Of a DNA stretch of 64,000 nt, positions 54,329-64,000 are shown in pieces (position 1 is the stretch's first letter; every line of letters begins with the position of its first letter). The stretch spans positions 1,488,001 through 1,552,000 of the forward strand of contig CP033784.1 of the NCBI GenBank assembly GCA_003955985.1. The letters run 5' to 3'. The notes under the pieces are model-generated. The model ran no database searches. It worked only from the letters and a program-made list of their open reading frames with translations, and was not told the origin of the DNA. The position numbers and the translations under genes were made by a program. This DNA comes from Corynebacterium jeikeium. Lineage in GTDB: Bacteria > Actinomycetota > Actinomycetes > Mycobacteriales > Mycobacteriaceae.

Positions 54329-56821
54329 TTAGCCGCGCAGCTGAGCGCCGTGACGGGTAGTGGCCAACTCAATGGCCGCCTCGCGAGCTGCGGAAGCTTC
54401 CTCTTCCTTCAGCGTACGGTCCGGTGCGCGGAAACGCAGGGAGTACGCCAGTGAGCGAACGCCTTCGCCCATCTGCTCGGAACGGTAAACATCGAAGACA
54501 CGGATGGATTCGAGGAGCTCACCGGCACCTTCCACCAGAGTCTTCTCCACCTCTGCGGCAGAGACCTCATCGCTGACAACAAGCGCGACGTCCTGGTGGA
54601 CGGCCGGGAACGGGCTGAGTACCGGCGCCGGCAGGTGCTCCGTCACTGGCAGTGCATCGAGATTGATCTCCATAGCGCAGGTGCGCTCCGGCAGACCAGC
54701 ATCCTTGCACACCTTCGGGTGCAGCTCACCGGCGTGGCCGACGACCTCGCCGTCGACAAGCAGCTCAGCGCAGCGGCCCGGGTGCCACGGCAGCACCTCA
54801 GCGTTACGGATCTCCAGCTCGACGTTGGCAGCGCGGGCAACAATGCGCGCGGCTTCGATGGCGTCGGCGACGGTGTACGCGGCCTCGTCACCCCACGGGC
54901 TATCCAGGCGGATACGACCGCAGGCGACAGTGGCGACGTGCAGCGGCTGCTCCGGCAGCGACTCCAGCAGCTCGGCGCGCTCGGCCTCGCTCGGCAGACC
55001 CGCGGTAGACGGCATCGGCGAGACACCGTTACCGCGCTCGATGGATACCTGCTCCACACCGTAGAGCGACAGGTCGACCTGGCCGCGAGCAACATTGCGC
55101 TTCAGCGATTCAAGCATGGACGGCAGCAGAGTCGTGCCCAGCTGAGCGTGGTCGGACTCCAACGGGTTGATGACCTTGACGGTGTTACGACGCGGGTCAT
55201 CAGCGTCCAGGCCCCAGACGTCGAAGACATCGTTGGCAATGAACGGTGTCGGCAGAATCTCCAGGTAGCCATTGTGAGCCAGCGCGTGGCCGACGAAGCG
55301 GCGACGCAGCTGACGCTCGGTCAGACCGCGACCGGCCGGGGCGATTGGGAGGATAACCGGAATGTCTTCCAGGCCCTCCAGACGTAGGATCTCCTCAACC
55401 AGGTCAGCGGACATGGTCAGGTCCGAGCGCCAGGTTGGCGGAGTGACAGCCAGGCGGTCACCGTTGTCGACGACCTCGCAACCGACCTCGCGCAGGCGTC
55501 CAATGACGGTCTCACGCGGGTAATCAACGCCCGCAACTTCGCTGGCGCGGTTGACAGCAAAGTCAATAGTCGGCATGGTGGCAACCTCACCGAGCAGGGT
55601 GCGACCAGTGTCGATAGTGCCGCCGGCGATGTCAGCGAGCAGCTGGCAGGCCAGATCCAGAGCCGGCTCGACCAGAGCGGTGTCCACGCCGCGCTCGAAA
55701 CGTCGTGAAGCCTCGGAGCTCAGCTTGTGGCGGCGACCACTGCGGAAGACATGCAGCGGCGACCAGTTGGCGGCCTCGAAGACCACATCGGTGGTGTCGT
55801 CGGCGATCTCGGAGGTGAGACCACCCATGATGCCGGCCAGCGACTGAATACCATTGTCGTCGCAGATGACAACGTCTGCCGGGTCGAGCTTGCGGTCCAC
55901 GTGGTCGAGGGTGGTCAGAGTCTCGCCGGCCTTAGCGTTGCGGATGTGCAGGCCACCAGCGATCTTGGAACCGTCGAAAGCGTGCATCGGCTGACCGAGC
56001 AGTAGCATCACATAGTTGGTGACGTCCGTGGCCACGTTGACCGGACGCTGACCAGCCAGCAGCAGGCGGCGACGCATCCACCACGGGGTCTCGGCGTTCG
56101 GGTCGATGCCGGTGACTCGGCGCAGACCAAAGCGGCGGGTGTCGGTGTCCTCGTCGATAGTGACGTTCAGGACCTCACCTTCGACCGGCAGCTCGTTGAC
56201 CTTGGCTGGATCGGCGAAGTCGAGGTTGAAGGCGGAGCAGATCTCGCGGCCCAGACCGCGGGCCGACAGCGCGTAACCGCGGTCCGGGGTGATGTTGACC
56301 TCGAACTTCTCGTCATCGAGACCGATGAATTCCTTGGCGCACGAACCCAGCTCAGCTGGGGCCGACGGCAGCGTCAGAATACCGGCGGAGGAATCGGTCA
56401 TACCCAGCTCAGCTTCGGAGCAGAGCATGCCGTTGGAAATCTTGCCGTAAGTCTTCCGTGCGGAAATCTCGAACCCACCCGGCAGCACGCAGCCCGGCAG
56501 CGCGACGATAACAATGGAGCCCTCTTCGAAGTTGCGGGCACCACAGATGATCTCCTGCAGCTCGCCGGTGCCATTGGCATCACCGACATTGACCTGACAG
56601 AAGCGAATTGGCTTCTTAAAGCCCTCGAGCTCCTCAATGTGGTCGACGCGACCGAAAACCAGCGGCCCCTCGACCTTCTCCAGCGGCTCGTGCCCCTCGG
56701 TTTCAAAACCAACGCGGACAAAGCCCTCATCCAACTCGTCCGGGGTAACGGACCAGTCCGGGTTGATGGTGTTCTCTGGGCCGCGAACGATTTCAGTGAC
56801 CCACGACTGTGGAATGAACAT
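54329..56821 (-). CDS. pheT: Phenylalanyl-tRNA synthetase beta subunit
   Basis: A protein of 830 residues with all domains: an N-terminal OB-fold tRNA-binding domain (KPIRFCQVNVGDANG), B3/B4 editing, B5 with DNA-binding-like fold, and the C-terminal anticodon-binding ferredoxin fold (SPFPAVHQDVALVV). It forms the alpha2-beta2 enzyme with PheS, whose gene is 32 bases upstream. Confidence 0.97.
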   Translation of the reverse strand: MFIPQSWVTEIVRGPENTINPDWSVTPDELDEGFVRVGFETEGHEPLEKVEGPLVFGRVDHIEELEGFKKPIRFCQVNVGDANGTGELQEIICGARNFEEGSIVIVALPGCVLPGGFEISARKTYGKISNGMLCSEAELGMTDSSAGILTLPSAPAELGSCAKEFIGLDDEKFEVNITPDRGYALSARGLGREICSAFNLDFADPAKVNELPVEGEVLNVTIDEDTDTRRFGLRRVTGIDPNAETPWWMRRRLLLAGQRPVNVATDVTNYVMLLLGQPMHAFDGSKIAGGLHIRNAKAGETLTTLDHVDRKLDPADVVICDDNGIQSLAGIMGGLTSEIADDTTDVVFEAANWSPLHVFRSGRRHKLSSEASRRFERGVDTALVEPALDLACQLLADIAGGTIDTGRTLLGEVATMPTIDFAVNRASEVAGVDYPRETVIGRLREVGCEVVDNGDRLAVTPPTWRSDLTMSADLVEEILRLEGLEDIPVILPIAPAGRGLTERQLRRRFVGHALAHNGYLEILPTPFIANDVFDVWGLDADDPRRNTVKVINPLESDHAQLGTTLLPSMLESLKRNVARGQVDLSLYGVEQVSIERGNGVSPMPSTAGLPSEAERAELLESLPEQPLHVATVACGRIRLDSPWGDEAAYTVADAIEAARIVARAANVELEIRNAEVLPWHPGRCAELLVDGEVVGHAGELHPKVCKDAGLPERTCAMEINLDALPVTEHLPAPVLSPFPAVHQDVALVVSDEVSAAEVEKTLVEGAGELLESIRVFDVYRSEQMGEGVRSLAYSLRFRAPDRTLKEEEASAAREAAIELATTRHGAQLRG

Positions 56822-56853
56822 GTAAGTAAAACTCCTATCTGTAGGTCAGTGAA

Positions 56854-57906
<1,053 letters not shown>

Positions 57907-58001
57907 TCAACCACTTCTATATAGGACTATCAGTTCTTGTGATGGAACAATCATAGTCGAGGATAACTGCACGCGTGCACGCACCTCACCATCGAGGTTT
58001 C

Positions 58002-58832
58002 CTACTTACCCCGAACCGTCTCCCACAGGCACATAGCCGCTGCGGTGGCGAGGTTCAACGACTCCGCCTCGCCCTTAATCGGGATGGCCACACTCGCCCC
58101 CGCCGAGGCCGTAATCTCCTCCGACAGGCCATGTGCTTCGTTGCCAAAAAGCCAGGCGACGGGACCGTCGGGAAGCGCATCAACGCCGAGCGTGAGAGCG
58201 CCATCCATCGCCGTGGCGAGGGTGGTAAAGCCCGCTTCCCTGACTTTCTCCATAACGACATCAATATCGCGCTCGCGTGCGACAGGGGTATGAAAAACAG
58301 AACCTGCCGACGAACGCACGGCCTTAGAATTCAACGGGTCAACCGAATCGCCAGCAAGGATAACCGCACCAGCTCCGAGAGCATCAGTCATACGCACAAT
58401 CGTGCCGACATTACCCGGGTCATTGCACTCCACCGGAATCACCAGACAGCCGGACTGCTTTCCAACCTCAATGGCCTCTTCCAACGAAATGGACACCGCA
58501 CCTGTGTCGCAGACAGCGAAGAGTCCGGTGGTGGTGACAGTTTCACTTAAAGAGCGGGCGGCGGCGGCGTCGATAAGCGAAACAGACTTACGCTGCGTCC
58601 CCGATTCGAGATACCCCGTGAGCAGCTCGCGGAACTGCTCGGCGGCGGCAGCGGTGACGAAAATTTCTACGACAGCCTCTGCGCGGATAGCCGCATCGAC
58701 GGAATTGAAGCCCTCGACGAGGAAGCGCCCGGACTTCTTCCGCTTGGCCGCACGGTGGAGCTGAATAGCCGCCGAGACGCGTGGAGTGCGGGGAGTAAAC
58801 GGCTCGTCGTTGAAGTACAGCGCAGAGTTCAT
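58002..58832 (-). CDS. SpoU/TrmH-family RNA 2'-O-ribose methyltransferase
   Basis: A protein of 276 residues. The N-terminal substrate-binding part holds HRAAKRKKSGRFLVEGFNSV; the SPOUT knot domain shows VIPVECNDPGNVGTIVRM, AVRSSAGSVFHTPV and WLFGNEAHGLSEE. It fits the rRNA-type (RlmB/TsnR-like) branch commonly placed between rplT and pheS in actinobacteria. The target nucleotide is unknown. Confidence 0.93.
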   Translation of the reverse strand: MNSALYFNDEPFTPRTPRVSAAIQLHRAAKRKKSGRFLVEGFNSVDAAIRAEAVVEIFVTAAAAEQFRELLTGYLESGTQRKSVSLIDAAAARSLSETVTTTGLFAVCDTGAVSISLEEAIEVGKQSGCLVIPVECNDPGNVGTIVRMTDALGAGAVILAGDSVDPLNSKAVRSSAGSVFHTPVARERDIDVVMEKVREAGFTTLATAMDGALTLGVDALPDGPVAWLFGNEAHGLSEEITASAGASVAIPIKGEAESLNLATAAAMCLWETVRGK

Positions 58833-58894
58833 AGTGATTAATCCTAGTGATGCGGCTCGGGATTCATAACCGCCAGCAAGCCAGTGCGGATACG

Positions 58895-58942
58895 AAAAAC
58901 CACCGCCGAGGTTATTCGTTAACCCAATCGACGGTGGTTTTT
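58895..58942 (-). terminator. Terminator behind rplT
   Basis: AAAAACCACCG (58895-58905) and CGGTGGTTTTT (58932-58942) pair over 11 bp with a loop of 26 bases. The stem carries T-runs in both directions. It lies about 75 bases after the rplT stop and before the methyltransferase gene. Confidence 0.75.
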
Positions 58943-59016
58943 CAAAGATGTTGGCAGGCGCACTGCCAGTAAGCAGGCGCTTGCCGACGCTACGTACGAG
59001 TTACCTCGTAGCTGCT

Positions 59017-59400
59017 TTACTTAGCAGCAGGAGCGTTGACGTCCTCCGGCAGAGCGTCCTTAGCGACCTTGACCAGAGCAGCGAATGCCTGCGGGTCGTT
59101 GACAGCCATCTCAGCCAGGTTCTTACGGTCAACCTCAACGCCAGCCAGGTTCAGGCCCTGGACGAAGCGGTTGTAGGTGATGTCGTTAGCGCGGGCAGCA
59201 GCGTTGATGCGCTGAATCCACAGACGACGGAACTGACCCTTACGGTGGCGGCGATCGCGGAACTCGTAGGTCTTGGAGTGGAGCATCTGCTCCTTGGCCT
59301 TGCGGTACAGGCGGGAGCGCTGACCACGGTAGCCCTTTGCGGAATCGAGAACTTCGCGACGCTTCTTCTTAGCGTTAACAGACCGCTTCACACGTGCCAC
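59017..59400 (-). CDS. rplT: 50S ribosomal protein L20
   Basis: A protein of 127 residues with [20 protein letters not shown] and the [18 protein letters not shown] motif. It binds 23S rRNA early in assembly and represses its own operon in several bacteria. Confidence 0.98.
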   Translation of the reverse strand: MARVKRSVNAKKKRREVLDSAKGYRGQRSRLYRKAKEQMLHSKTYEFRDRRHRKGQFRRLWIQRINAAARANDITYNRFVQGLNLAGVEVDRKNLAEMAVNDPQAFAALVKVAKDALPEDVNAPAAK

Positions 59401-59478
59401 GGTGATACTTCCTTTTCGTTGTCTTTAAGAACTAGTGAAATTAAGAGGGCGATTGCCCCTGGGACGAGGCTTGAAAAA

Positions 59479-59673
59479 TTAAGCCTTGCCCAGCAGACGC
59501 TTGACGCGCTTGACGTCCGACTTAGCAACGTCCGTGGTGCCCTTCAGGCGACGGGTACGAGTGGACGGCTTGCCCTCCAGGAGGTGGCGGCGGTTAGCCT
59601 GCTCGCGGCGCAGCTTGCCGGAACCGGTAACCTTGATGCGCTTTGCGGTGCCCTTGTGGGTCTTCTGCTTCAT
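59479..59673 (-). CDS. rpmI: 50S ribosomal protein L35
   Basis: A protein of 64 residues beginning [20 protein letters not shown], with a typical basic [13 protein letters not shown] end. The ATG at 59673 is the family start; the longer open frame to 59715 is not used. Confidence 0.97.
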   Translation of the reverse strand: MKQKTHKGTAKRIKVTGSGKLRREQANRRHLLEGKPSTRTRRLKGTTDVAKSDVKRVKRLLGKA

Positions 59674-59749
59674 GTTAAAACTCTCCCCTACCGATCTTTG
59701 ACGCTCGTGGCGCAAAAATCTCGTTTACAACCATTTCTGGTCAGGTCGG

Positions 59750-60274
59750 TTACTTCTTACCCTTATTCCGAACCGGCCCCAGGACCATAGTCATGTTGCG
59801 ACCGTCCTGCTTCGGGCGAGACTCGACAATGCCGTACTCTTCGACATCGGCGGCCAGACGCTCCAACAGGCGGAATCCCAGTTCTGGACGAGACTGTTCA
59901 CGGCCACGGAACATAATCGTGACCTTGACCTTCGAACCCTTCTCCAAGAAACGAACAACGTTGTTCTTCTTGGTTTCGTAGTCGTGGTCATCAATCTTCG
60001 GACGGAACTTCTGCTCCTTGACCACAGTCTGCTGCTGGTTCTTTCGAGCCTCGCGTGCCTTCTGGGCTTGTTCGTACTTGAACTTGCCGTAGTCCATAAT
60101 CTTGGCGACCGGCGGCTTTGCTCGCGGAGCAACCTCAACCAGGTCAAGGTCTGCTTCGTAAGCGAGCTTGAGTGCGTCACCGGTGCGGACAACGCCCACC
60201 TGCTCACCATTCGGTCCTACAAGGCGGACTTCCGGTACTCGAATATCCTCGTTAATACGAGCTTCAGCGCTGAT
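59750..60274 (-). CDS. infC: Translation initiation factor IF-3, ATC start
   Basis: A protein of 174 residues in two domains (about residues 1-75 and 85-170) with [16 protein letters not shown] at the start and the [10 protein letters not shown] linker. It prevents premature subunit joining and checks the start codon. I place the start at ATC 60274 because AGGAGG lies four bases before it and the family begins at SAEARIN. The frame reaches 60313 only through a shadow with the ribosome site inside it. A rare start codon is a known feature of infC and allows autoregulation by IF-3. Confidence 0.93.
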   Translation of the reverse strand: MSAEARINEDIRVPEVRLVGPNGEQVGVVRTGDALKLAYEADLDLVEVAPRAKPPVAKIMDYGKFKYEQAQKAREARKNQQQTVVKEQKFRPKIDDHDYETKKNNVVRFLEKGSKVKVTIMFRGREQSRPELGFRLLERLAADVEEYGIVESRPKQDGRNMTMVLGPVRNKGKK

Positions 60275-60713
60275 GTGGCCTCCTAGGTTGAACCTGAACA
60301 ATCTTCGTTTCAAACCGCGATAGCAAGCGGGAAAGGAAGAAAAGCCACGCGTCTACAGCGGATTACTACACACTGTATAAGGACGCCTTCCAATCGTGCG
60401 ATGTGACATCACCGATTAGGGTGGACCCCGGCGCTACCGTAATTCTTTGGCGCACCTAGGGTGGGACTTAAATCCTCTTCGCTGCCGAATGCAACTAAAT
60501 GCTCCCCGAAGGCAGCAAGCATCGCATTCTGGCGGTCGTAGACGAGATGTTAACACAGCTGTTCTCGCATACCAAAACCGGCTCTCACTCCGGGTTATTC
60601 ACCATCGGCACCCGACGCGATACCAAGCGTCAAAAAAATTGCAATCCGAATTGTAATCAGATTGGTAGATTCTCTCCATAGTTTTTAGGCCAAACACGAT
60701 TAAAGTCGTCACC
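60275..60713. promoter_or_regulatory. infC leader and divergent promoter region
   Basis: About 440 bp without a convincing gene. A TATACA -10-like box for infC lies on the minus strand at 60374-60379. A long leader suits the autoregulated infC-rpmI-rplT operon. A 60-codon frame (60499-60681, plus) is noted under rejected items. Confidence 0.4.
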
Positions 60714-63128
60714 ATGAATACTGGCTCCAACGGCTTTGGCCCTAAAGCCGAGAACACCAATCCTAATCAGCACTCCGCCCGATACGACAAGCCTCCGACC
60801 GGCGATTTTGTCCTGACCGGCGACTCCGTCTCAGAGCTTTCCCATGCTCTGGCAGATTTGGAGGCCAGCTCGCTTCGACTGGCTCAGCTCACCCGTACCT
60901 GGCAGGTGCGCCTTTCGCAGGCAAGCGGGCAAGCGCCGACTGCACCGAGCGCGCCTCAAACTACGGGAACGGAGTTTGCGTCGGTACCTAAAGCGGTACC
61001 TAAATCGGCGCCTGAGCGGACACCTCAAGCGCCGCCCCATGTTGCACCCCAAGGGGCACCTCAACACAATCCGCAGCCACCGCCAACACAAGCGGACTGG
61101 CGGAATCAACCAGCTCCCCTGCCACAGAGCGGCGCAACTGCGCAGCCGATGTTCGGCTTCCCCTCTGCCCACCAGTGGCGGCGGGATTCGAAGTCGCCGC
61201 AGTCTTCTCCCTTGCCGCAGTCTTCCCCCTCGCCACAGTCTTCCCCAACCGGCTCGGCCCCGCCGCCGAAGCTGCCGGAGGCACCGCGTGAACCTCGCGA
61301 GCCCCGCGAACCCTGGTGGCGCAACGAGAAGGCGATCATCAAGATTATTGCCATCTTCGGTGGTCTCATTACCGCTGCCGGTATCGCGTTCTTCGTCGCG
61401 GTTGCAATCCAATCCGGTCTGATTGGACCGGCCGGTCGTGTGGTTCTGGCTTACTTGTTGGCCACCGTGCTCGCGGTCGCGGCTGTGCGAGCGCACCGTC
61501 GTCAAGCACCACTTGCTGGCGTAACGGCATTGATTGCGACGTCGCTAGCCGCTGCGCACCTGACAACGATGTCGATGTCCTACCTCCTCGACTGGATTCC
61601 GGTGGCGGCGACGCTGGTCATCATGCTGCCTTTCGCCGCCGTCGGCCTATACGGCGCGCGGTGGACAAAGTCGAGTGCAACCGCCGCGTGGGCCATCACA
61701 ATCAACACCGGATTAATGCTGTGGGCGACGATCGGCCTCGACTTCCACGCCCGCCCGCTGAGCTCCTCGCTCGCGCAAATCACCCTTCAACTGATGGTCA
61801 TCGCCGCTATCGTCTGCCTCCTGAACGTCCCCTTCCGGAAGTACGTAGTCGCATTCCTGCTCGGCGCAAACGTTCTCATCGGCGTAATCACGACCAACAA
61901 TGCACTGGTGATGCCCGCAATCGCCGCACTCACCATTGCCCTTTTCGTGTTTGCCCAGTTCGGCCCGCTGGCGATGGCTCGCCAACTCACTCCCGAGCTT
62001 GACGACGAGCCTTCGGAAACCAGCACCTGGGAAGACGATCTGGTCACCATCACGTCAGTAGTTGCCTTCTCGACTCCGGTTGTAGCTGCAGTCCCAATGG
62101 TCAACGCCACACAGTCCGCCTCCAGCCTCTGGCTGCTGTTCTACGGCGGATTCGTGCTGTTCATCGCAATTGCTGCAGTATTCCTTTGGAACCGTGCCAT
62201 CTTCCGCTATCTCGCCCCAATGGCCTTGGCCACGGCAATTCTGCCCTGGCTAGCGCTCGCGGTGGCAGGCCCGGAAAGGAGCTCAGGAGCCGATACTGGA
62301 ACCCACACTTGGGGTCTCATCCCAATCTCCATCGGTGCCGCGCTCTTTGTCTGGGCGCTGGCCACAGCACCGAAGCACGGCGCGATTGGCGCACGACTAC
62401 AGGCTCCTGAACCAACCCAGGATGCCGTGGCACCATATACAAAGATTGCGGCACTGACCTGGCTGCTCGGCGCAACGGTAGTACACCTCTACATCCTGCC
62501 CGCAGCGTTGAATGCCGGTGCCGCAGCTGATTACTCGGCAACGTGGGCAGAAACGCTTTCGCTGTTGTTCCTGCTGTGCGCCGATGTCGGCCTGGCCGTG
62601 ACGGCAGCGAGGTCGCAGCTACCGCCAGCTTTTGCACTGATTGGCCTGGCTGCACTGGGTATGCCATTTATCGTGCTGCTCACGACTATTGGCGTGAGCT
62701 TCAACGCCGCACACATGTTGCTGAGTATTTTCTGGGCCACGATTGCCGGCATGCTGGTGCTATCGAAGAGGTTCCACCACATTCCGGCGCGACTGGCAGC
62801 GGGTTTGACGATTGCGGCGCTGTCTATCGTCAAGCTGATCTTCTACGACATGGCAACGCTCGATGGCGTTATCCGCGCCTTGGCGTTCCTCGGCTGTGGT
62901 CTGATTCTGCTGGCCATGGCGGTCTCCGGGGCGAAGCAGAAGAGTGCCGAGGAGCCGGCGGCACCGGAGCGTGACGGCACCGCCAGCGATACTGACGCTG
63001 CCGGCGCTGCTGCCGACGCTGCCGGTGCGAGCGGCGCAGCAGATGCCGACCCCGCTGCTGACAGAATGGAAGGCATCACCCGCACCGACGGTCCTGGAAT
63101 TTCCGACGGAAACGAGCCGACTACCTAA
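60714..63128 (+). CDS. DUF2339-type multi-spanning membrane protein
   Basis: A protein of 804 residues. Residues 1-190 are soluble, with a coiled-coil-like stretch (SVSELSHALADLEASSLRLAQL) and Pro/Gln-rich repeats (PQSSPLPQSSPSPQSSP). From residue 200 to 740 there are about 20 hydrophobic segments, as in DUF2339 proteins. The tail is Ala/Asp-rich (TDAAGAAADAAGASGAADAD). It converges on uvrA with one base between the stops. Homologues in corynebacteria are near uvrA; function unknown. Confidence 0.8.
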   Translation: MNTGSNGFGPKAENTNPNQHSARYDKPPTGDFVLTGDSVSELSHALADLEASSLRLAQLTRTWQVRLSQASGQAPTAPSAPQTTGTEFASVPKAVPKSAPERTPQAPPHVAPQGAPQHNPQPPPTQADWRNQPAPLPQSGATAQPMFGFPSAHQWRRDSKSPQSSPLPQSSPSPQSSPTGSAPPPKLPEAPREPREPREPWWRNEKAIIKIIAIFGGLITAAGIAFFVAVAIQSGLIGPAGRVVLAYLLATVLAVAAVRAHRRQAPLAGVTALIATSLAAAHLTTMSMSYLLDWIPVAATLVIMLPFAAVGLYGARWTKSSATAAWAITINTGLMLWATIGLDFHARPLSSSLAQITLQLMVIAAIVCLLNVPFRKYVVAFLLGANVLIGVITTNNALVMPAIAALTIALFVFAQFGPLAMARQLTPELDDEPSETSTWEDDLVTITSVVAFSTPVVAAVPMVNATQSASSLWLLFYGGFVLFIAIAAVFLWNRAIFRYLAPMALATAILPWLALAVAGPERSSGADTGTHTWGLIPISIGAALFVWALATAPKHGAIGARLQAPEPTQDAVAPYTKIAALTWLLGATVVHLYILPAALNAGAAADYSATWAETLSLLFLLCADVGLAVTAARSQLPPAFALIGLAALGMPFIVLLTTIGVSFNAAHMLLSIFWATIAGMLVLSKRFHHIPARLAAGLTIAALSIVKLIFYDMATLDGVIRALAFLGCGLILLAMAVSGAKQKSAEEPAAPERDGTASDTDAAGAAADAAGASGAADADPAADRMEGITRTDGPGISDGNEPTT

Positions 63129-63129
63129 G

Positions 63130-64000
63130 CTACTTAAGCAGCGGCTTCAGGTACTGCCCGGTGTGGGAGCCGGAACAGTTCGCGACATCCTCCGGCGTGC
63201 CCTCTACAACCACGGTGCCACCGCCGGAGCCGCCTTCCGGCCCCATGTCGATGATCCAATCCGCAGACTTGATGACATCCAAATTGTGCTCAATGACAAT
63301 GACGGTGTTGCCCTTGTCCACCAGGCCCTGCAACACCAACATGAGCTTGCGGATGTCCTCAAAATGCAGCCCCGTGGTCGGCTCATCCAAGATGTAGACC
63401 GTCCGGCCATTGGAGCGCTTCTGCAGCTCACTGGCCAACTTCACGCGCTGAGCCTCACCACCCGAGAGCGTGGTTGCCGCCTGCCCGAGACGGACATAGC
63501 CCAGGCCGACGTCGACAAGCGTATTGAGATAACGCGCAATCGACTGAATCGGCTCGAAGAACTCCGCTGCCTCGGAGATGGGCATGTCCAGCACCTCAGC
63601 GATGGTCTTGCCCTTGTAGCGAACCTCCAGCGTTTCGCGGTTGTAGCGCGCGCCATGGCAAACCTCGCAAGGCACGTAGACATCCGGCAGGAAGTTCATC
63701 TCAATTTTGATGGTGCCGTCGCCCTTACACGCCTCACAGCGACCGCCCTTGACGTTAAAGCTGAACCGGCCCGGCTTATAACCGCGAACCTTGGCCTCTT
63801 GCGTCTCTGCGAAGAGGTTGCGGATTTTGTCGAACACGCCGGTGTACGTCGCTGGGTTGGAACGCGGGGTGCGACCAATCGGCGACTGGTCAACCTGCAC
63901 CAGCTTGTCCAGCTGATCCAGCCCCTCCACGCGGCTGTGTCGACCCGGCACCTGACGAGCACCGTTGAGCTCATTGCTCATCACCTTGGCCAGAATTTCG
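63130..64000 (-). CDS. uvrA: Excinuclease ABC subunit A, C-terminal part only
   Basis: The frame enters from the right edge of the window, so the N-terminal two thirds are missing. It has the zinc finger with [21 protein letters not shown] and [10 protein letters not shown], the second ABC signature [15 protein letters not shown], and Walker [15 protein letters not shown]. The protein acts in nucleotide excision repair. Confidence 0.97.
   Translation of the reverse strand, partial: EILAKVMSNELNGARQVPGRHSRVEGLDQLDKLVQVDQSPIGRTPRSNPATYTGVFDKIRNLFAETQEAKVRGYKPGRFSFNVKGGRCEACKGDGTIKIEMNFLPDVYVPCEVCHGARYNRETLEVRYKGKTIAEVLDMPISEAAEFFEPIQSIARYLNTLVDVGLGYVRLGQAATTLSGGEAQRVKLASELQKRSNGRTVYILDEPTTGLHFEDIRKLMLVLQGLVDKGNTVIVIEHNLDVIKSADWIIDMGPEGGSGGGTVVVEGTPEDVANCSGSHTGQYLKPLLK

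Noticed and set aside
60499-60681. 60-codon plus-strand frame beginning MLPEGSKHRILAVVDEML
   Set aside because: Its composition is partly protein-like, but a stop codon directly precedes the ATG, no ribosome site is visible and it lies in the infC leader. A homologue search could revive it.

Overview
The window looks like a chromosomal segment of a high-GC Gram-positive of the genus Corynebacterium or a very close relative (species not determined). The evidence is the steA-steB pair behind recN, the argCJBDFRGH order, a BioQ-type operator at bioA, a DtxR box at an iron-siderophore transporter, and the scpB-scpA-parA-xerD-Nudix-pyrG order. Almost all housekeeping genes lie on the minus strand, as does the rRNA operon.

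Layout from left to right. 1-1198: 5'-proximal part of bioA with its operator. 1290-2880: a DUF559/AbiEi-like gene bracketed by two copies of a long palindrome. 2962-8754: scpB, scpA, parA, xerD, Nudix hydrolase and pyrG (chromosome segregation, dimer resolution, CTP synthesis). 8889-17816: an accessory block between pyrG and steB, with DUF4177, a DJ-1/PfpI protein, a LURP-one/scramblase-like protein, a secreted esterase, a frame-shifted lipoprotein gene, a reduced phosphonate cluster (phnE, a PhnX-like hydrolase that seems to start at ATA, and a phosphonate-associated alcohol dehydrogenase), and an AT-rich pair coding for a MazG-like pyrophosphohydrolase and a GIY-YIG/DUF2075 helicase. 17823-26376: steB, steA, recN, NAD kinase, tlyA, a small Pro/Gly-rich protein, a HAD phosphatase and an RGG-rich TPR protein. 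26489-31230: RNase HI and a four-gene iron-siderophore ABC transporter.

31323-32000 is an intergenic region rich in repeats. 32082-37297 is a complete 16S-23S-5S rRNA operon without a spacer tRNA. 37993-40753: a hypothetical gene, a structured RNA-like inverted repeat, tyrS, 3-methyladenine DNA glycosylase and a 57-aa Trm112-family gene. 41377-44250: an envelope operon of two solute-binding-like proteins, one fused to a VWA domain, and an XpaC-like membrane protein. 44692-53285: the complete arginine operon argCJBDFRGH, with ARG-box-like sites in front and a strong terminator behind. 53465-60274: a secreted trypsin-like protease, pheT, pheS, a SpoU methyltransferase, and infC-rpmI-rplT with IF3 starting at ATC. 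60714-64000: a large DUF2339-type membrane protein and the C-terminal part of uvrA.

The most interesting material is the MazG plus GIY-YIG/DUF2075 pair placed directly behind the steB stop codon (candidate defence module), the ATA start of the PhnX-like gene, the two palindromes around the DUF559 gene, the dispersed hairpin repeat found on both sides of the rRNA/tyrS region, and the long inverted repeat between tyrS and the 139-aa gene. No CRISPR array, insertion sequence, prophage or tRNA gene was recognised.
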